Counted from the first letter of the stretch, positions 34,863 to 44,246 are shown. The stretch: 64,000 nt of DNA from Phycisphaerales bacterium UBA2421 (GCA_002343075.1 DDRH01000028.1:63719-127718), one strand, 5' to 3'. Made by a program: numbers and translations. Notes: a model not told the origin generated them from the sequence alone.

Positions 34863-35291
34863 CTACTTCACCTGCTCCACCTGCCGCCCGGCACCTGCAA
34901 TGTTGGGATTGACGCTGACACTCACTTTCGGGGGCATGCCATTGGCGCCGCGCTTGCCGGCTTCGGGGCCGACCGATACATGACCATTGAACGACGCGCC
35001 CTCTTCCACGACGAGCTTGGTGGCCTGCAGATCGCCCTCGTAACGAGCCGATGCTTTCAACTCGATGCGGTCGCTGGCGGTGAGGTTGCCCTTCACTTCG
35101 CCTTCGACAACGATCGCGCCCGCGTCCACGTCGGCGGCCAGACGGGCCTCCTTCGCCACATGCAGCTTGCCGTTGGTGTTGATCTTTCCTTCAAACCGCC
35201 CCTGCAACCGAAGGCCTTTTTCGAAGGTCATTTCGCCTTTGAACGAAGCGTCCGGTCCGATAACTGTTGGAAATTCGCCGATGTCTGCCAT
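34863..35291 (-). CDS. Bactofilin (polymer-forming cytoskeletal protein)
   Basis: A 142-residue protein with the complete bactofilin core (residues about 8-110): TVIGPDASFKGEMTF, LRLQGRFEGKI, LHVAKEARLAADVDAG, IVVEGEVKGNLTA, IELKASARYEGDLQA and LVVEEGASFNG, each one turn of the beta-helix. Short flexible tails flank it, as is usual. Bactofilins form filaments that shape cells or place envelope proteins. It is upstream of the zinc-ribbon bactofilin on the same strand across 107 bases, so the two may be co-expressed and co-assemble. Confidence 0.87.
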   Translation of the reverse strand: MADIGEFPTVIGPDASFKGEMTFEKGLRLQGRFEGKINTNGKLHVAKEARLAADVDAGAIVVEGEVKGNLTASDRIELKASARYEGDLQATKLVVEEGASFNGHVSVGPEAGKRGANGMPPKVSVSVNPNIAGAGRQVEQVK

Positions 35292-35355
35292 GGTGTGCCT
35301 CCTGCACGAAAGGGTTACAACTGAATACGTTGCATTACGGTTGAATCAACGATTG

Positions 35356-36996
35356 CTATGCAAGTTCGCTGGTTAGATCGATGGAAACTGCAAACAAGTC
35401 CTGCAACCCGACCGCCTTCCGCTTGGGGTTGCCCCCGTTGGGGTTGAAACTGGCGGTGTTGCGGAAAATTCCGCCGGACTCCACTGTGTTGTTGATTGTA
35501 TTGACGTCGATCGCCAACCCCCAATCATCCCCAGACCCACCGAAGCGGACCGCATTTAGAAAAGTGCCGGCGTCGGCGGTATAGCGTGCGACAAATGCGT
35601 CAAAACTCGAGTCACGGCGGTTGTCGTCTTTGAAATCGTCATCGCCCAGAATGCTCTGAAGCGTGTCGGTTGCGGTACTACCGTTGAACTCGATCTGCCC
35701 TGCGAATGAACCAGTGACAATCAGGGTGTTGTCAGCCACGCGCAATTGCGAAACCGCCTCGTAATCATCTCCGGCAATCGGCATGGCCCACTGCAGGTTG
35801 CCACGGAGGCCGATCTGCGCGACGTATGCATCCAGCAGGCTCACGCCCTGCCGTTCTTTGTTGTTGTCAAACTCATCGCCGTCTTCCCGCGCTCGAAAGT
35901 TGGCGACGCCCGGGCCGGGGTCGAGATCGGCAAACTCCTCGAAGTAGCCGGTGAGGAAGATGCGGCCCTGCGGATCGATTGCGAGGCTATCGCCGGCGTC
36001 GTATCGCTCTCCGCCGAAGGGTTTGATGTAGTCGAGCTTGCCGCGCGGGCTGAGTCGTAGCAAGAAGCCGTCGGTGCCGCCGATCGCCTCCACAATCAAC
36101 TTGCTACGGCTGGGATCCCAATCGGCCTCGCCGGCAAAGCTGCCGGTAACGTAGACATTTCCAGAGCCGTCGAGAGCGATGCCTTCGCCGGAGTCGCGGT
36201 CGAGCAAATCGACGCCATCGCCCCCGGCATTGTAAACCCACTGCAGCCGGGCGATGGGGGCGGAATCAGTCTGTTGGAACTTGGCGACAAAGATGTCGTC
36301 GCGGCCCTTGGCAACGACGCTCTTCACCTGTTTCGTTGGGTTAAAATCGGCTTCACGGGTGAAGTAGCCGGTGGCAATAACCGCACCATCGTCGGTAATG
36401 GCGATGTCTTTCACGGTATCATCAAACACCCCGCCGAAAGTGCTGGCCCAGAGAAAGTTGCCGTCGATGGTGTATGCGGCAATGAACGCGTCGTGATACC
36501 CTTCCGACCTGCGATTGACCGTGCCCGCTTCACTTCCATCAAAGTCGACCGTGCCCTGAAAACTTCCAGCGATGTAAAGGTTGCCATCCGAGCCTAACCG
36601 GAGGGTGGAGAGGTACTCGCCTTGTTTGTCGATGGTGGGACCGACTCGGTTTCGGAAGTCGGAGATATCGGCCTGCACCGTTGAGTAGAAAAATTCCTCG
36701 TCAATGCGGCCGGCGTCGGCACCGATCTGGAATGCCCAGACCAAAGCCCCGGTTGCGGCGTAACGGGCGACGAACAAGTCGCTCTGGCCGCGCGCGGTCA
36801 GCACCGAATTGCCACTCGCTGGCGCGGCGGGGTTGGAAAAATCAACGGTCCCGGAAAACTGTCCCGCAAGAATGCGCCCGCCGTCGGGGGCTGTTTCTAC
36901 GGCGTTCGTGGCGTCATTGATCGATCCCCCGAGCGTGAGCAGGTTCGAGGTGAGCAGCCTACGATTCTCGAGCAGTTCCACTGCGGCGCGTGTCAT
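35356..36996 (-). CDS. Planctomycete surface protein with beta-propeller-like repeats
   Basis: A 546-residue protein that begins with the planctomycete sorting motif (AAVELLENRRLLTS, residues 4-17), as does the kelch protein at 23.6-25.5 kb. The rest is built of repeated blocks of about 50-60 residues with the wording LYIAGSFQGTVDF, VIATGYFTREADF, VYVTGSFAGEADW, IFLTGYFEEFADL and LIVTGSFAGQIEF. Each is followed by DAFVARY- or DIFVAKF-type strands, an SBBP/propeller pattern. The start at 36996 is preceded by AAGGGA at a good distance. In-frame upstream ATGs overlap the divergent eda gene and lack the motif. Confidence 0.8.
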   Translation of the reverse strand: MTRAAVELLENRRLLTSNLLTLGGSINDATNAVETAPDGGRILAGQFSGTVDFSNPAAPASGNSVLTARGQSDLFVARYAATGALVWAFQIGADAGRIDEEFFYSTVQADISDFRNRVGPTIDKQGEYLSTLRLGSDGNLYIAGSFQGTVDFDGSEAGTVNRRSEGYHDAFIAAYTIDGNFLWASTFGGVFDDTVKDIAITDDGAVIATGYFTREADFNPTKQVKSVVAKGRDDIFVAKFQQTDSAPIARLQWVYNAGGDGVDLLDRDSGEGIALDGSGNVYVTGSFAGEADWDPSRSKLIVEAIGGTDGFLLRLSPRGKLDYIKPFGGERYDAGDSLAIDPQGRIFLTGYFEEFADLDPGPGVANFRAREDGDEFDNNKERQGVSLLDAYVAQIGLRGNLQWAMPIAGDDYEAVSQLRVADNTLIVTGSFAGQIEFNGSTATDTLQSILGDDDFKDDNRRDSSFDAFVARYTADAGTFLNAVRFGGSGDDWGLAIDVNTINNTVESGGIFRNTASFNPNGGNPKRKAVGLQDLFAVSIDLTSELA

Positions 36997-37081
36997 TCGC
37001 GTATCCCTTCCTTGCTTTAGCCGACGGCGGGCAAGAGCATATCGCCATCGTGAAACAAACGCGAGACTTCGGAGCCGCTTC

Positions 37082-37732
37082 ATGCACGAAAAAGCAACCA
37101 ACCTGCAAAGGATGATCGATTGCGGGGTGATCGCAATCGTTCGCACGCAATCGGCCGACACCGCCAGGGCCATCGCCCGCGCCGCCATCACCGGCGGGGC
37201 TGGCGGGATTGAGATCACCCTCACCACACCAGACGGGCTGGAGATCATCGCCGAGTTGTCGCGGGAGTTTGGCCAGCGGTGCATCATTGGCGCGGGAACG
37301 GTGCTCAACGCCACAACCTGCACCGCAGCCCTGCGCGCCGGAGCGAAGTTCATTGTTTCGCCCTCGTATGACCCGCAAACGCTCCAGTTGGCACTAAAAT
37401 CGGGGGCAATCAGCATTCCTGGAGCATTTACACCTGCCGAGATCCTCACGGTCTCGCGCGCTGGTGCGGACTTAATCAAGGTCTTTCCGAGCACAAGCGT
37501 AGGTCCGGCGTACTTTCGCGACCTGCTGCGCCCGCTGCCCCATTTGAAGCTCATCGCAACCGGCGGGGTCACGATGAATGACGCGGCAGAGTGGATCCAG
37601 TCCGGCAGCATCCTGGTAGGCGTCGGCGGCGATCTCATTCCGGAGGGCGCGATCGAACGAGGCGACTGGGACGCCGTCTCGGCGCGAACGGCGGCGTTCG
37701 TCGAGACCGTCCGGCTGGCGCGCGTCCGATAA
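37082..37732 (+). CDS. eda: KDPG/KHG aldolase (Eda)
   Basis: The 216-residue class I aldolase splits 2-keto-3-deoxy-6-phosphogluconate into pyruvate and glyceraldehyde 3-phosphate (Entner-Doudoroff pathway), or acts on related 2-keto-4-hydroxyglutarate. GVIAIVRTQSADTARAIA opens the barrel, with the conserved Glu in GGIEITLTTP, RCIIGAGTVLNA, FIVSPSYDP, AGADLIKVFPSTSVGPAYFR with the Schiff-base Lys, and IATGGVTMNDAAEW. The length is normal. No edd or sugar kinase gene is adjacent. It starts 85 bases from the divergent surface-protein gene. Confidence 0.9.
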   Translation: MHEKATNLQRMIDCGVIAIVRTQSADTARAIARAAITGGAGGIEITLTTPDGLEIIAELSREFGQRCIIGAGTVLNATTCTAALRAGAKFIVSPSYDPQTLQLALKSGAISIPGAFTPAEILTVSRAGADLIKVFPSTSVGPAYFRDLLRPLPHLKLIATGGVTMNDAAEWIQSGSILVGVGGDLIPEGAIERGDWDAVSARTAAFVETVRLARVR

Positions 37733-37753
37733 ACGCGTTGTTCTTGCCCTGCA

Positions 37754-38533
37754 ATGGCCCATCAAGAATTGTTGACGCTATCACCGATAGCAATAAACAA
37801 GGTGAACTCTTCGCTTATGCCTCTCGCCCAAGTCACGCAGACGGCTGCAAACGCTGCCGCCGACCTTGCGACTCAGCAGCCGACGTCGTTTCTGTCGTGG
37901 CTGCGCGCGCCGTGGCTGTTGCCCGAGCAGGCCGACCTACTAATCTGGTGCCGCGATATGAATCCCGGTGCTGCAACGCTGTTGGTGGTCGCAGGGATCG
38001 TTTACCTGTTATTTGGCCTGTACATGTTTAAGTGGCTGGTGACGCTCAACGCGGCGCTGATGGGGGCCTATTTTGGCTCGCTCGTCGGCAGGACAGGCGA
38101 TGCCGCGGTCGCCGGCGCCTTTATGGGGGGTTTTGCGGCCGCGGTGGCGACCTGGCCTCTTATGAAGTACGCCGTCACCATCATGGGAGCGATTTTCGGC
38201 GCGCTCCTGGGAATCAGCATCTGGCGCAGCGCCGGGCTCGACCCCGGCTACGCATGGTCCGGCGGGCTGACCGGGTTGATCTTCTTTGGCATGCTGAGCT
38301 TTCTCGTATTTCGAGTCAGCGTAATGAGTTACACGAGTTTGCAGGGTTCGGTGATGCTGATTTTCGGCATCATCAGCCTGATCTATCGCTCGCCGGACAT
38401 CGGCACCCGTCTTACTGACGCAATGACCTTCAAGCCGTTCATCCTCCCCGCCGCCATTTTCATCCCTGCGATCGCGGGCATGTTCTACCAAAGCCAATCC
38501 GGCGGCGGTGAGGTCGACGCAAAGAAAAAGTAG
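37754..38533 (+). CDS. Polytopic membrane protein (TMEM198/DUF4203-like)
   Basis: The 259-residue protein has about seven predicted membrane helices starting near residue 74 (ATLLVVAGIVYLLFGLYMF). Small-residue-rich helices follow (GAYFGSLVGR, AGAFMGGFAAAVATWPLM, IMGAIFGALLGISIWR). The overall wording resembles the DUF4203/TMEM198 family, whose role in bacteria is unknown. The N-terminal 55 residues are polar and Gln/Ala-rich. It lies 21 bases after eda and about 140 before the BI-1 gene, all on one strand. Confidence 0.6.
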   Translation: MAHQELLTLSPIAINKVNSSLMPLAQVTQTAANAAADLATQQPTSFLSWLRAPWLLPEQADLLIWCRDMNPGAATLLVVAGIVYLLFGLYMFKWLVTLNAALMGAYFGSLVGRTGDAAVAGAFMGGFAAAVATWPLMKYAVTIMGAIFGALLGISIWRSAGLDPGYAWSGGLTGLIFFGMLSFLVFRVSVMSYTSLQGSVMLIFGIISLIYRSPDIGTRLTDAMTFKPFILPAAIFIPAIAGMFYQSQSGGGEVDAKKK

Positions 38534-38577
38534 CGTGCACCCTTTGCATTGGCCATATGGCTTAACCCGTTGAAATA

Positions 38578-38605
38578 CTGACATTTCATTCGCGATTGAT
38601 ATACT
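38578..38605 (+). promoter_or_regulatory. Candidate sigma-70 promoter for the BI-1-like gene
   Basis: CTGACA at 38578-38583 and TATACT at 38600-38605 are 16 bases apart, each one mismatch from consensus. They lie 68 bases before the ATG of the BI-1-like gene in an AT-richer patch. Confidence 0.5.
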
Positions 38606-38672
38606 TCCGCTGGTTGCTGCCGCGCACGGGAATCGTGGTAGCCAGCCACTTTCTCAGGGAAGGACCTTTTTT

Positions 38673-39395
38673 ATGAGCATGTTTCCGAGCGAACAGGCGC
38701 GAAAGCCGATCGAGCTTGAATATGGCACGACCGACAAGAGCACATTTAACTTCTTCAACACCGTGTATGCGTGGATGGCCGTCGGGCTGGCGGTGACGGC
38801 GTGCGTGGGAATCATGGTTTCGCGCTCGCCACAAGTCATGAAGTTCATGTTTGCGAACCAGTACGTCTACGTCGCGGCCATTCTGGGCAGCGTGGCGATC
38901 GCCTGGAGTGTTGGGTCGGTGGCACTGCGCGTCAGTGCGATGGCGGGGCTGGGGATGTTCCTTGTTTACGCTGCACTGGTGGGAGTGCTCACCAGCTACA
39001 TTTATGTCGCCTACAGCATGGACACGATCGGCGCGGCCTTCCTCATGACCGCGGGGGTCTTCGGCGGGATGAGTGTTTACGGGTTTATCACCAAGCGCGA
39101 CCTGACGTCGATTGGCTCGATCCTGGTCATGTGCTTCTGGGGACTGCTGCTGGCGTCAATCGTCAATATTTTCCTTGCGAGCAACGCCCTGAGTTGGGTC
39201 ATTACTTATGCCGTGCTGGCGGTGTTCATCGGCCTGACCGCGTACGACACGCAAAAGCTCAAGAACATCGCCCAGCAACTCGACGGTGACCCGGCCACGC
39301 TACAGCGATATGCCGTGATCGGCTCGCTCAATCTTTACGTTGATTTTATCAACATCTTCCTGGCGATCGTTCGCATCCTCGGCTCGCGAAAGTAA
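38673..39395 (+). CDS. Bax inhibitor-1/YccA-like membrane protein
   Basis: The 240-residue protein has seven predicted helices and the BI-1 family pattern. It has a short polar N-terminus ending FNTVYAWMAVGLAVTACVG, a middle YAALVGVLTSYIYVAY, TAGVFGGMSVYGFITKRDLTSIG, and the C-terminal FIGLTAYDTQKLKNIAQQL with the paired Asp region and the last helix LYVDFINIFLAIVRILG. Bacterial members (YccA, YbhL, BsYetJ) are membrane proteins linked to FtsH control or calcium leak. It has its own promoter and a strong terminator. Confidence 0.9.
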   Translation: MSMFPSEQARKPIELEYGTTDKSTFNFFNTVYAWMAVGLAVTACVGIMVSRSPQVMKFMFANQYVYVAAILGSVAIAWSVGSVALRVSAMAGLGMFLVYAALVGVLTSYIYVAYSMDTIGAAFLMTAGVFGGMSVYGFITKRDLTSIGSILVMCFWGLLLASIVNIFLASNALSWVITYAVLAVFIGLTAYDTQKLKNIAQQLDGDPATLQRYAVIGSLNLYVDFINIFLAIVRILGSRK

Positions 39396-39451
39396 AAGCA
39401 CCCGCCGAGCCACGACCGCCGAAGAGCAAGCCAACACGCGCTACGACGACA

Positions 39452-39483
39452 AAAAGCCCCGGGCAATTCTGCCCGGGGCTTTT
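39452..39483. terminator. Strong bidirectional terminator
   Basis: A 14-bp perfect stem (AAAAGCCCCGGGCA / TGCCCGGGGCTTTT) with a four-base loop, A-rich before and T-rich after, sits between the plus-strand BI-1 gene and a minus-strand gene. It can stop transcription from both sides. Confidence 0.92.
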
Positions 39484-39527
39484 CTCTCAATTTGAATGAC
39501 AATCACCGCACTCGGTGCGACGACAGT

Positions 39528-40088
39528 TTACTTCGCATCAACCGCAGTCACTTCCATGGTTGTGTTGCTGGCCATCGCGCCGGTGGTGCTGCTCACGGTC
39601 TTGAGCATCATGCCGGGCACATCGGTGCTGGTCCACACCTTGGCTACGATCTCCATGCCATTCTGATTACCGGTCGACTCGATCACCTTCGCAGCATAAT
39701 CCTTGCCGGCGATGGTGACATTTTCTTCGCTTTCCTTCACTTCAAAACCGGCCTTCTTGGCTTCTTCAACCGGCGTGCCTTGTCCCTCGGGTGCCTTGGC
39801 TGGAATCTCGAGTTTCTGCGCCGGCGTGTCCATGGTGTTGCCCATCATGGTCATCTTGTTCTTGATCTCGACGACCACCTTCTCGTCAGACTTTTCCAGG
39901 AGGGTCTGGGTGATTTCCATCTCCGTCTTCTGGCCAGCCGCTTCGGTGACACCCTTGATGGTCACGCTCGAGCCGACACCATGCTTGGCCCATGAATCGT
40001 ATTGCGGGCTGTTTTCTGCCCGAGCCCACGACGCACCGATCGCCAGACACGAAACGGCAGCAAGTGAGAGAATTTTCGAAAGACGCAT
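39528..40088 (-). CDS. Small secreted protein of unknown function
   Basis: A 186-residue protein with a clear signal peptide (MRLSKILSLAAVSCLAIGASWARA, cut after residue 24). The mature part is strand-rich and rich in Thr, Lys and Glu (VTIKGVTEAAGQKTEMEITQTLLE). It has no transmembrane segment and no lipobox. I do not recognise the family; the style (a single domain asking how a substrate changes) resembles periplasmic DUF-type proteins. It ends at the shared terminator, and hldE begins over 300 bases further on. Confidence 0.6.
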   Translation of the reverse strand: MRLSKILSLAAVSCLAIGASWARAENSPQYDSWAKHGVGSSVTIKGVTEAAGQKTEMEITQTLLEKSDEKVVVEIKNKMTMMGNTMDTPAQKLEIPAKAPEGQGTPVEEAKKAGFEVKESEENVTIAGKDYAAKVIESTGNQNGMEIVAKVWTSTDVPGMMLKTVSSTTGAMASNTTMEVTAVDAK

Positions 40089-40417
40089 GTGTTCTCCTAA
40101 CAGAGTTTTTTGGAACGCATTTTCCGCCCACCATCACCGCCGGACGTCCGGGCTGACGAGCGCGTGCCTTAAGGGCGACAATCACCCCGGGGCAGGATCA
40201 TCATTGCGAGACGATCCGCCCAAAGCCCGGCATTCTCGTTGAAAAATGGGTGAGCAGCAATTCCAGGACATTTTCGCCCGGCCGACCGCGAGCGCCATTG
40301 CTCACGATTTAACCGCCGGGCGTTCATAAGACATAGCAGAACCGGAAAGGTTGGCGGGTGCAAGCGATGCGATAAATTATGCGATGTCGTTCACCCCAAA
40401 CTCGGCTCGGCGGGAAG

Positions 40418-41899
40418 CTATCTGTAAGCGTCCACAATCCGCTGAATGACGTTGGATGTGCTTTTCCCATCGATCAGCGGGGCGAGCGCGACCTTACCGC
40501 CGCGCGCTTCTACAATCTCCCAGCCGACGACGTTTTCTTTGGTATAATCTGCCCCTTTTACCAAAACGTCCGGCTGAATCGCCTCGATGAGTTGCAGCGG
40601 CGTGTCTTCGTCGAAACGGATGAGGTAGTCGATGCTCTCTAACTCCTCAAGCACGCCCACCCGGTCGGCTTCGTTGATCACCGGTCGCTTTTCGCCCTTC
40701 AGCCTGCGGATGGACGCGTCAGTGTTCACACCCACCACCAGCACATCGCCTTGACGCTTGGCAAACTGAAAATACTTCACATGCCCCAAATGGATGATAT
40801 CGAAACACCCGTTGGTAAACACCATCCGTTTGCCTGCGGCGCGGTGCAGTGACAACTCCTGCAGCAGCGGCTCCAGCTTTCGCTCTTTTCCCAGGTGGCC
40901 GTGCACTTCGGTCATCAGTTCCTGAAGGATTTCGCCCGGGCTGACGGGCACGGCACCAAACTTCTCCACTTCCAGCCCGCCGGCGAGGTTGGCCAGCGTG
41001 ACCGACTCGCTCCAGTCGGCCCCGGCAGCGCGTGCCACGGCGAGCATGGCGAGCACCATGTCGCCCGCTCCGGTGACATCAAACACCTGTCGCGCCTTGG
41101 TGTGCAACCACCGCCGCTGGCCGTCGGTGGTGGCTAGGTACGCCCCGTCCTTGTCGAGGGTGACGACCGCACAATCTACATTCAGCGCCGCAAGCAGCCG
41201 GTCGCCTGCCTCGCGAAACTGCTCTTCTGTGCGCGGCGCGATGCCAGTTGCCCGCTTGGTTTCTGTACGGTTGAGCTTGATGCAGGTTGCCCCGGCGTAC
41301 TTTGAATAGTCTGGAATATTGGCCGGATCGATGAGCGTGGCCTTGCCGTGTCTTCGCGCGAGTTGAATTGCCGCCTGGCACAGCCGCGGGGTGACGACGC
41401 CCTTGTTGTAGTCCTCAATGCAGAACACATCGCACGCGGGCATTAGGCGCTCTAGCTGCTGAAACAAGGCATCTTCGACATCAGCCGACACTGCAGCCGC
41501 GTTCTCGCTGTCGAGCCGGAGCATGGTTTGGGGATGCCGGTGCTGGGCCGAACCCACGAGCCGCATCTTGCAAGTCGTTGGTCTGTCAGCACTTGCAACC
41601 AATCCAGTGGTTTCCGCGCCGATGGATTGAAGCTCGCGCGTGAGCCGAAGCGCCACCTCGTCGGCCCCGACAATCCCCACCACGCTGACCGTCGCGTTTA
41701 ACGCCGCCAGGTTCGCCGCGACCGACCCCGCCCCGCCCAGTCGCCACTCTTCATTCTGAAAATGGAGCACCGGCACCGGCGCCTCGGGCGAAAGCCGCTC
41801 GGCGTTGCCGTAGACGTAGCGATCCATCATAAAGTCACCCAGCAGAAGAACTTTGCTCTGCGGGAGATTCTCGATGAGATCAATCAGGCGCGTGGACAT
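40418..41899 (-). CDS. hldE: Bifunctional heptose kinase/adenylyltransferase HldE
   Basis: The 493-residue fusion performs two steps in ADP-heptose synthesis for LPS. The N-terminal PfkB-type kinase (about residues 1-325) phosphorylates heptose 7-phosphate; it shows LLLGDFMMDRYVYG, the GGAGSVAANLAALN sugar site and the DVTGAGDMVLA anion hole with catalytic Asp. The C-terminal nucleotidyltransferase (about 350-490) has the HxGH-type motif TNGCFDIIHLGHVKYF, and ends GKSTSNVIQRIVDAYR. Both halves look complete. Together with the heptosyltransferase-like gene at 33.3 kb it argues for a heptose-containing LPS. Confidence 0.94.
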   Translation of the reverse strand: MSTRLIDLIENLPQSKVLLLGDFMMDRYVYGNAERLSPEAPVPVLHFQNEEWRLGGAGSVAANLAALNATVSVVGIVGADEVALRLTRELQSIGAETTGLVASADRPTTCKMRLVGSAQHRHPQTMLRLDSENAAAVSADVEDALFQQLERLMPACDVFCIEDYNKGVVTPRLCQAAIQLARRHGKATLIDPANIPDYSKYAGATCIKLNRTETKRATGIAPRTEEQFREAGDRLLAALNVDCAVVTLDKDGAYLATTDGQRRWLHTKARQVFDVTGAGDMVLAMLAVARAAGADWSESVTLANLAGGLEVEKFGAVPVSPGEILQELMTEVHGHLGKERKLEPLLQELSLHRAAGKRMVFTNGCFDIIHLGHVKYFQFAKRQGDVLVVGVNTDASIRRLKGEKRPVINEADRVGVLEELESIDYLIRFDEDTPLQLIEAIQPDVLVKGADYTKENVVGWEIVEARGGKVALAPLIDGKSTSNVIQRIVDAYR

Positions 41900-42022
41900 G
41901 AAGACAAAATCCTACAGGTGTTCAGCTCAAATCGTAACCGCACGCTTGTCACCAACACTTCCCTCTTGTGATGTCCCCCTCCTGCTTCGTGCGCGCCTCT
42001 GCGGTGAATGGATCGCCTTTGC

Positions 42023-43120
42023 CTAAAGCGTGTTCAGATAATCGATCAATGCTCTGAACCGCCCCTGATCTTTCTTGTTGAAACCGAACACCAGCCGCGG
42101 CATGTGGGCCAACGGTTCTTCCTCGGCCTCGACGGGCAATGCCGCGGTAACGCGATATTCGCTGCCCCCCGGAGAAACGATATCGGAGAATTTTCCCTTT
42201 ATGTCGGCCAACTGCGCGTCGGACGGCGCGCGTTGCAGGCGAATGATCACGTCGTCGCGGAAGTATCGCACGCTGTGAAAATTCTTGTAGAAATTCACAA
42301 CCTCTTCGACTGCGGCGTCGACGCTATCGGTGATCTTGTAGAGGTGAAAATCCTCTGGGCTGATTAGTTTTCTGCCGAGCAGGTGGGTTTTGACATATTC
42401 CTGCCACGCCGTCCAAAACTGTCCCCCGGGCCGATCGACCATGACAATAGGCATGGGGGTGCTCTTGCCCGTCTGGATAAGCGTTAGAACCTCAAAGCCT
42501 TCATCCATCGTGCCAAACCCTCCGGGAAAGAGCACGACCGCGTGGCTCGATCGCAAGAACATCAGCTTGCGGGTGAAGAAATACTTAAAATTGATGAGTT
42601 TGGGATCGTCGGCGATGAATTCGTTGGTCTTTTGTTCAAACGGCAGGCGGATCGCCAGCCCGAAAGAAGGATCGCGCCCCGCCCCGCCGTGCCCGGCAGC
42701 CATGATCCCTCCACCGGCACCCGTAGTCACCATCCACTTCTTCTCCGCCATCTTCCGGGCAAACTCGGCGGCGGCGATATAGTCCGGATCGCTTTCTGGC
42801 GTGCGCGCCGAACCGAAAATGCTCACCTTGCGCACGTCGCGATAAGGCACAAAAATCTTCAGTGCATAGCGCAATTCCTTAAACGACCGGTTAACCAGCT
42901 TGATATCGCCGCGATTGGAACCGTCGCGAAGCAGCTTCAGTGAGTTGGCCACCAACTCAGCGATCAGGTCACCGTCTTCCAGCTTCTTGAGTTCCTCGAC
43001 CAGCTTGTTGGCCGCATTATGAACTTCCGAAAACTCCGCCTGCGTAGGCAGCCTCGGCCGCTCTGCGGTTTCGCTGGATTGTTCGATCGTGGGGTTGTCG
43101 GTGGTATCAGATTCTTTCAT
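42023..43120 (-). CDS. LOG-family Rossmann-fold protein (TIGR00730-like)
   Basis: The 365-residue protein contains the LOG/lysine decarboxylase-like Rossmann core: [34 protein letters not shown] and the signature [24 protein letters not shown] (PGGxGTxxE). Some members hydrolyse nucleotide 5'-monophosphates such as cytokinin ribotides to free base and ribose phosphate. It is longer than the typical 180-200 residues, with an N-terminal helical extension of about 95 residues and a C-terminal region of about 90, as in the larger subgroup. The substrate is unknown. Confidence 0.8.
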   Translation of the reverse strand: MKESDTTDNPTIEQSSETAERPRLPTQAEFSEVHNAANKLVEELKKLEDGDLIAELVANSLKLLRDGSNRGDIKLVNRSFKELRYALKIFVPYRDVRKVSIFGSARTPESDPDYIAAAEFARKMAEKKWMVTTGAGGGIMAAGHGGAGRDPSFGLAIRLPFEQKTNEFIADDPKLINFKYFFTRKLMFLRSSHAVVLFPGGFGTMDEGFEVLTLIQTGKSTPMPIVMVDRPGGQFWTAWQEYVKTHLLGRKLISPEDFHLYKITDSVDAAVEEVVNFYKNFHSVRYFRDDVIIRLQRAPSDAQLADIKGKFSDIVSPGGSEYRVTAALPVEAEEEPLAHMPRLVFGFNKKDQGRFRALIDYLNTL

Positions 43121-43248
43121 GCGTTCCTGAAAAGATTGCGAACCGCGGCAAAGTACCCGGAACGCAACGGCAAATCAAAATCGTGCCCACGAACACCCGC
43201 GCGGTCGGCACTCGATTCGCCCGGACGATCCTCGTATCATCCGCAGCC

Positions 43249-43692
43249 ATGAACAAACCAGTTTTATTCACACTCGCCCTCGCAGCGATCGCAATGACTT
43301 CGTATCTGTTCGCAGAGCCAGCGACACAACCATCGGGAGACAAAGTGACTACACCATCGGGCCTGACGATCATTACCACCGAAAAGGGCGGCGATTATGT
43401 TACGCAAGCGGGCGACCATGTTTGGGTGCACTACGCCGGTCGGCTGGAGGATGGCACCGAGTTTGACAACTCGATGAAGCGCGGTGACCCGATCGACCTT
43501 ACACTTGGGCAGGGCAGAGTGATCGCCGGGTGGGAAGAAGGACTGCTCGGCATGCGGCTCGGCGAAAAGCGGCAGTTGATCATTCCGCCGGCGCTAGGTT
43601 ACGGCGAACGGGGAGCCGGTGGCGCGATTCCACCCAATGCGACGCTGATTTTCGATCTTGAGCTGGTTGGCGTGCGGAAGGGCAATCGGTAA
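43249..43692 (+). CDS. FKBP-type peptidyl-prolyl cis-trans isomerase, exported
   Basis: A 147-residue protein with a signal peptide ([22 protein letters not shown]) and one FKBP domain (about residues 38-143). It shows [76 protein letters not shown], in pieces, with the aromatic pocket residues kept. It would speed proline isomerisation in the envelope. The ATG at 43249 gives the signal peptide; an open frame extends upstream into the divergent LOG gene region. Confidence 0.93.
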   Translation: MNKPVLFTLALAAIAMTSYLFAEPATQPSGDKVTTPSGLTIITTEKGGDYVTQAGDHVWVHYAGRLEDGTEFDNSMKRGDPIDLTLGQGRVIAGWEEGLLGMRLGEKRQLIIPPALGYGERGAGGAIPPNATLIFDLELVGVRKGNR

Positions 43693-44246
43693 GTCGACGC
43701 GGCGGAGCAAGGCGAGCGCGATCCGCAGCGATGCCCGGCTACGCGGTGACGCCCGCGAGGTGGCCGGCGCGGCAAAGCTGCAAGATTGCCCGCGCACAGG
43801 CGATGCTGCGAGAACGGCGGTATCCCGCGAGGTGCAAAATCATTACTGCCGACCTGAAATCTCGGGTTGACGATCTGTAAAATCAGTATTGACAGACGCT
43901 TACGCCCTGTGTGGCCTGGCGCACATATTTCTGTGGTTTTGCAAGATTATTCTTGCAATGCTCACCGCAGACGCTAGTATCTAGAGATCACCTCGGGTTT
44001 TTCTGGCATAACCCGTTGAAGTGTGTCGCGTCAAAGTAGCACCTCAGTAATGACGTGACAGAATGTTTGAACGAAGTTTCAAATTGAGCGGCGCGTTTTC
44101 CGATTCTGGTCGGTCGATGCGTCCTGAAGTTCGTTTCTGAGGTGATTCGATTGCTCGTGTTCTCTTGCGTTAGGGGTGCAGGAGGCTGGCACGGACGGTC
44201 GCTTAGGAGAAACTGCGTAAGCCCCGTTTAAGGATGAGGGAGAGTT
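43693..44246. other. Long leader region before the PEP-CTERM gene
   Basis: These 554 bases hold no supported gene. The second half is unusually AT-rich and contains a 20-bp palindrome at 43939-43958. The PEP-CTERM gene's ribosome site (GAGGGAGAG) lies at the end. The length suggests regulated expression. Confidence 0.45.
43939..43958. promoter_or_regulatory. Palindrome upstream of the PEP-CTERM gene (candidate operator)
   Basis: Two perfect 8-base arms (TTGCAAGA / TCTTGCAA) are separated by TTAT. The whole lies in an AT-rich patch about 290 bases before the PEP-CTERM gene. The size and symmetry fit a dimeric regulator; it could also be an RNA hairpin in a long leader. Confidence 0.4.

Noticed and set aside
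41965..42010. A short stretch resembling widespread pyrimidine-rich CTTCGTGCGCGCCTCTGCGG repeats between hldE and the LOG gene
   Set aside because: Single, short and without inverted partner; not enough to call an element.
38558..44020. A 17-base near-identical motif (TGGCWTAACCCGTTGAA) upstream of the BI-1 gene and the PEP-CTERM gene
   Set aside because: A 16/17 match between two places is expected by chance in a window of this size, and no third copy was noticed.
44188..44203. A possible sigma-54 site (TGGCAC then GTCGC) before the PEP-CTERM gene
   Set aside because: The -24 GG and -12 GC are one base too far apart, which normally abolishes activity.
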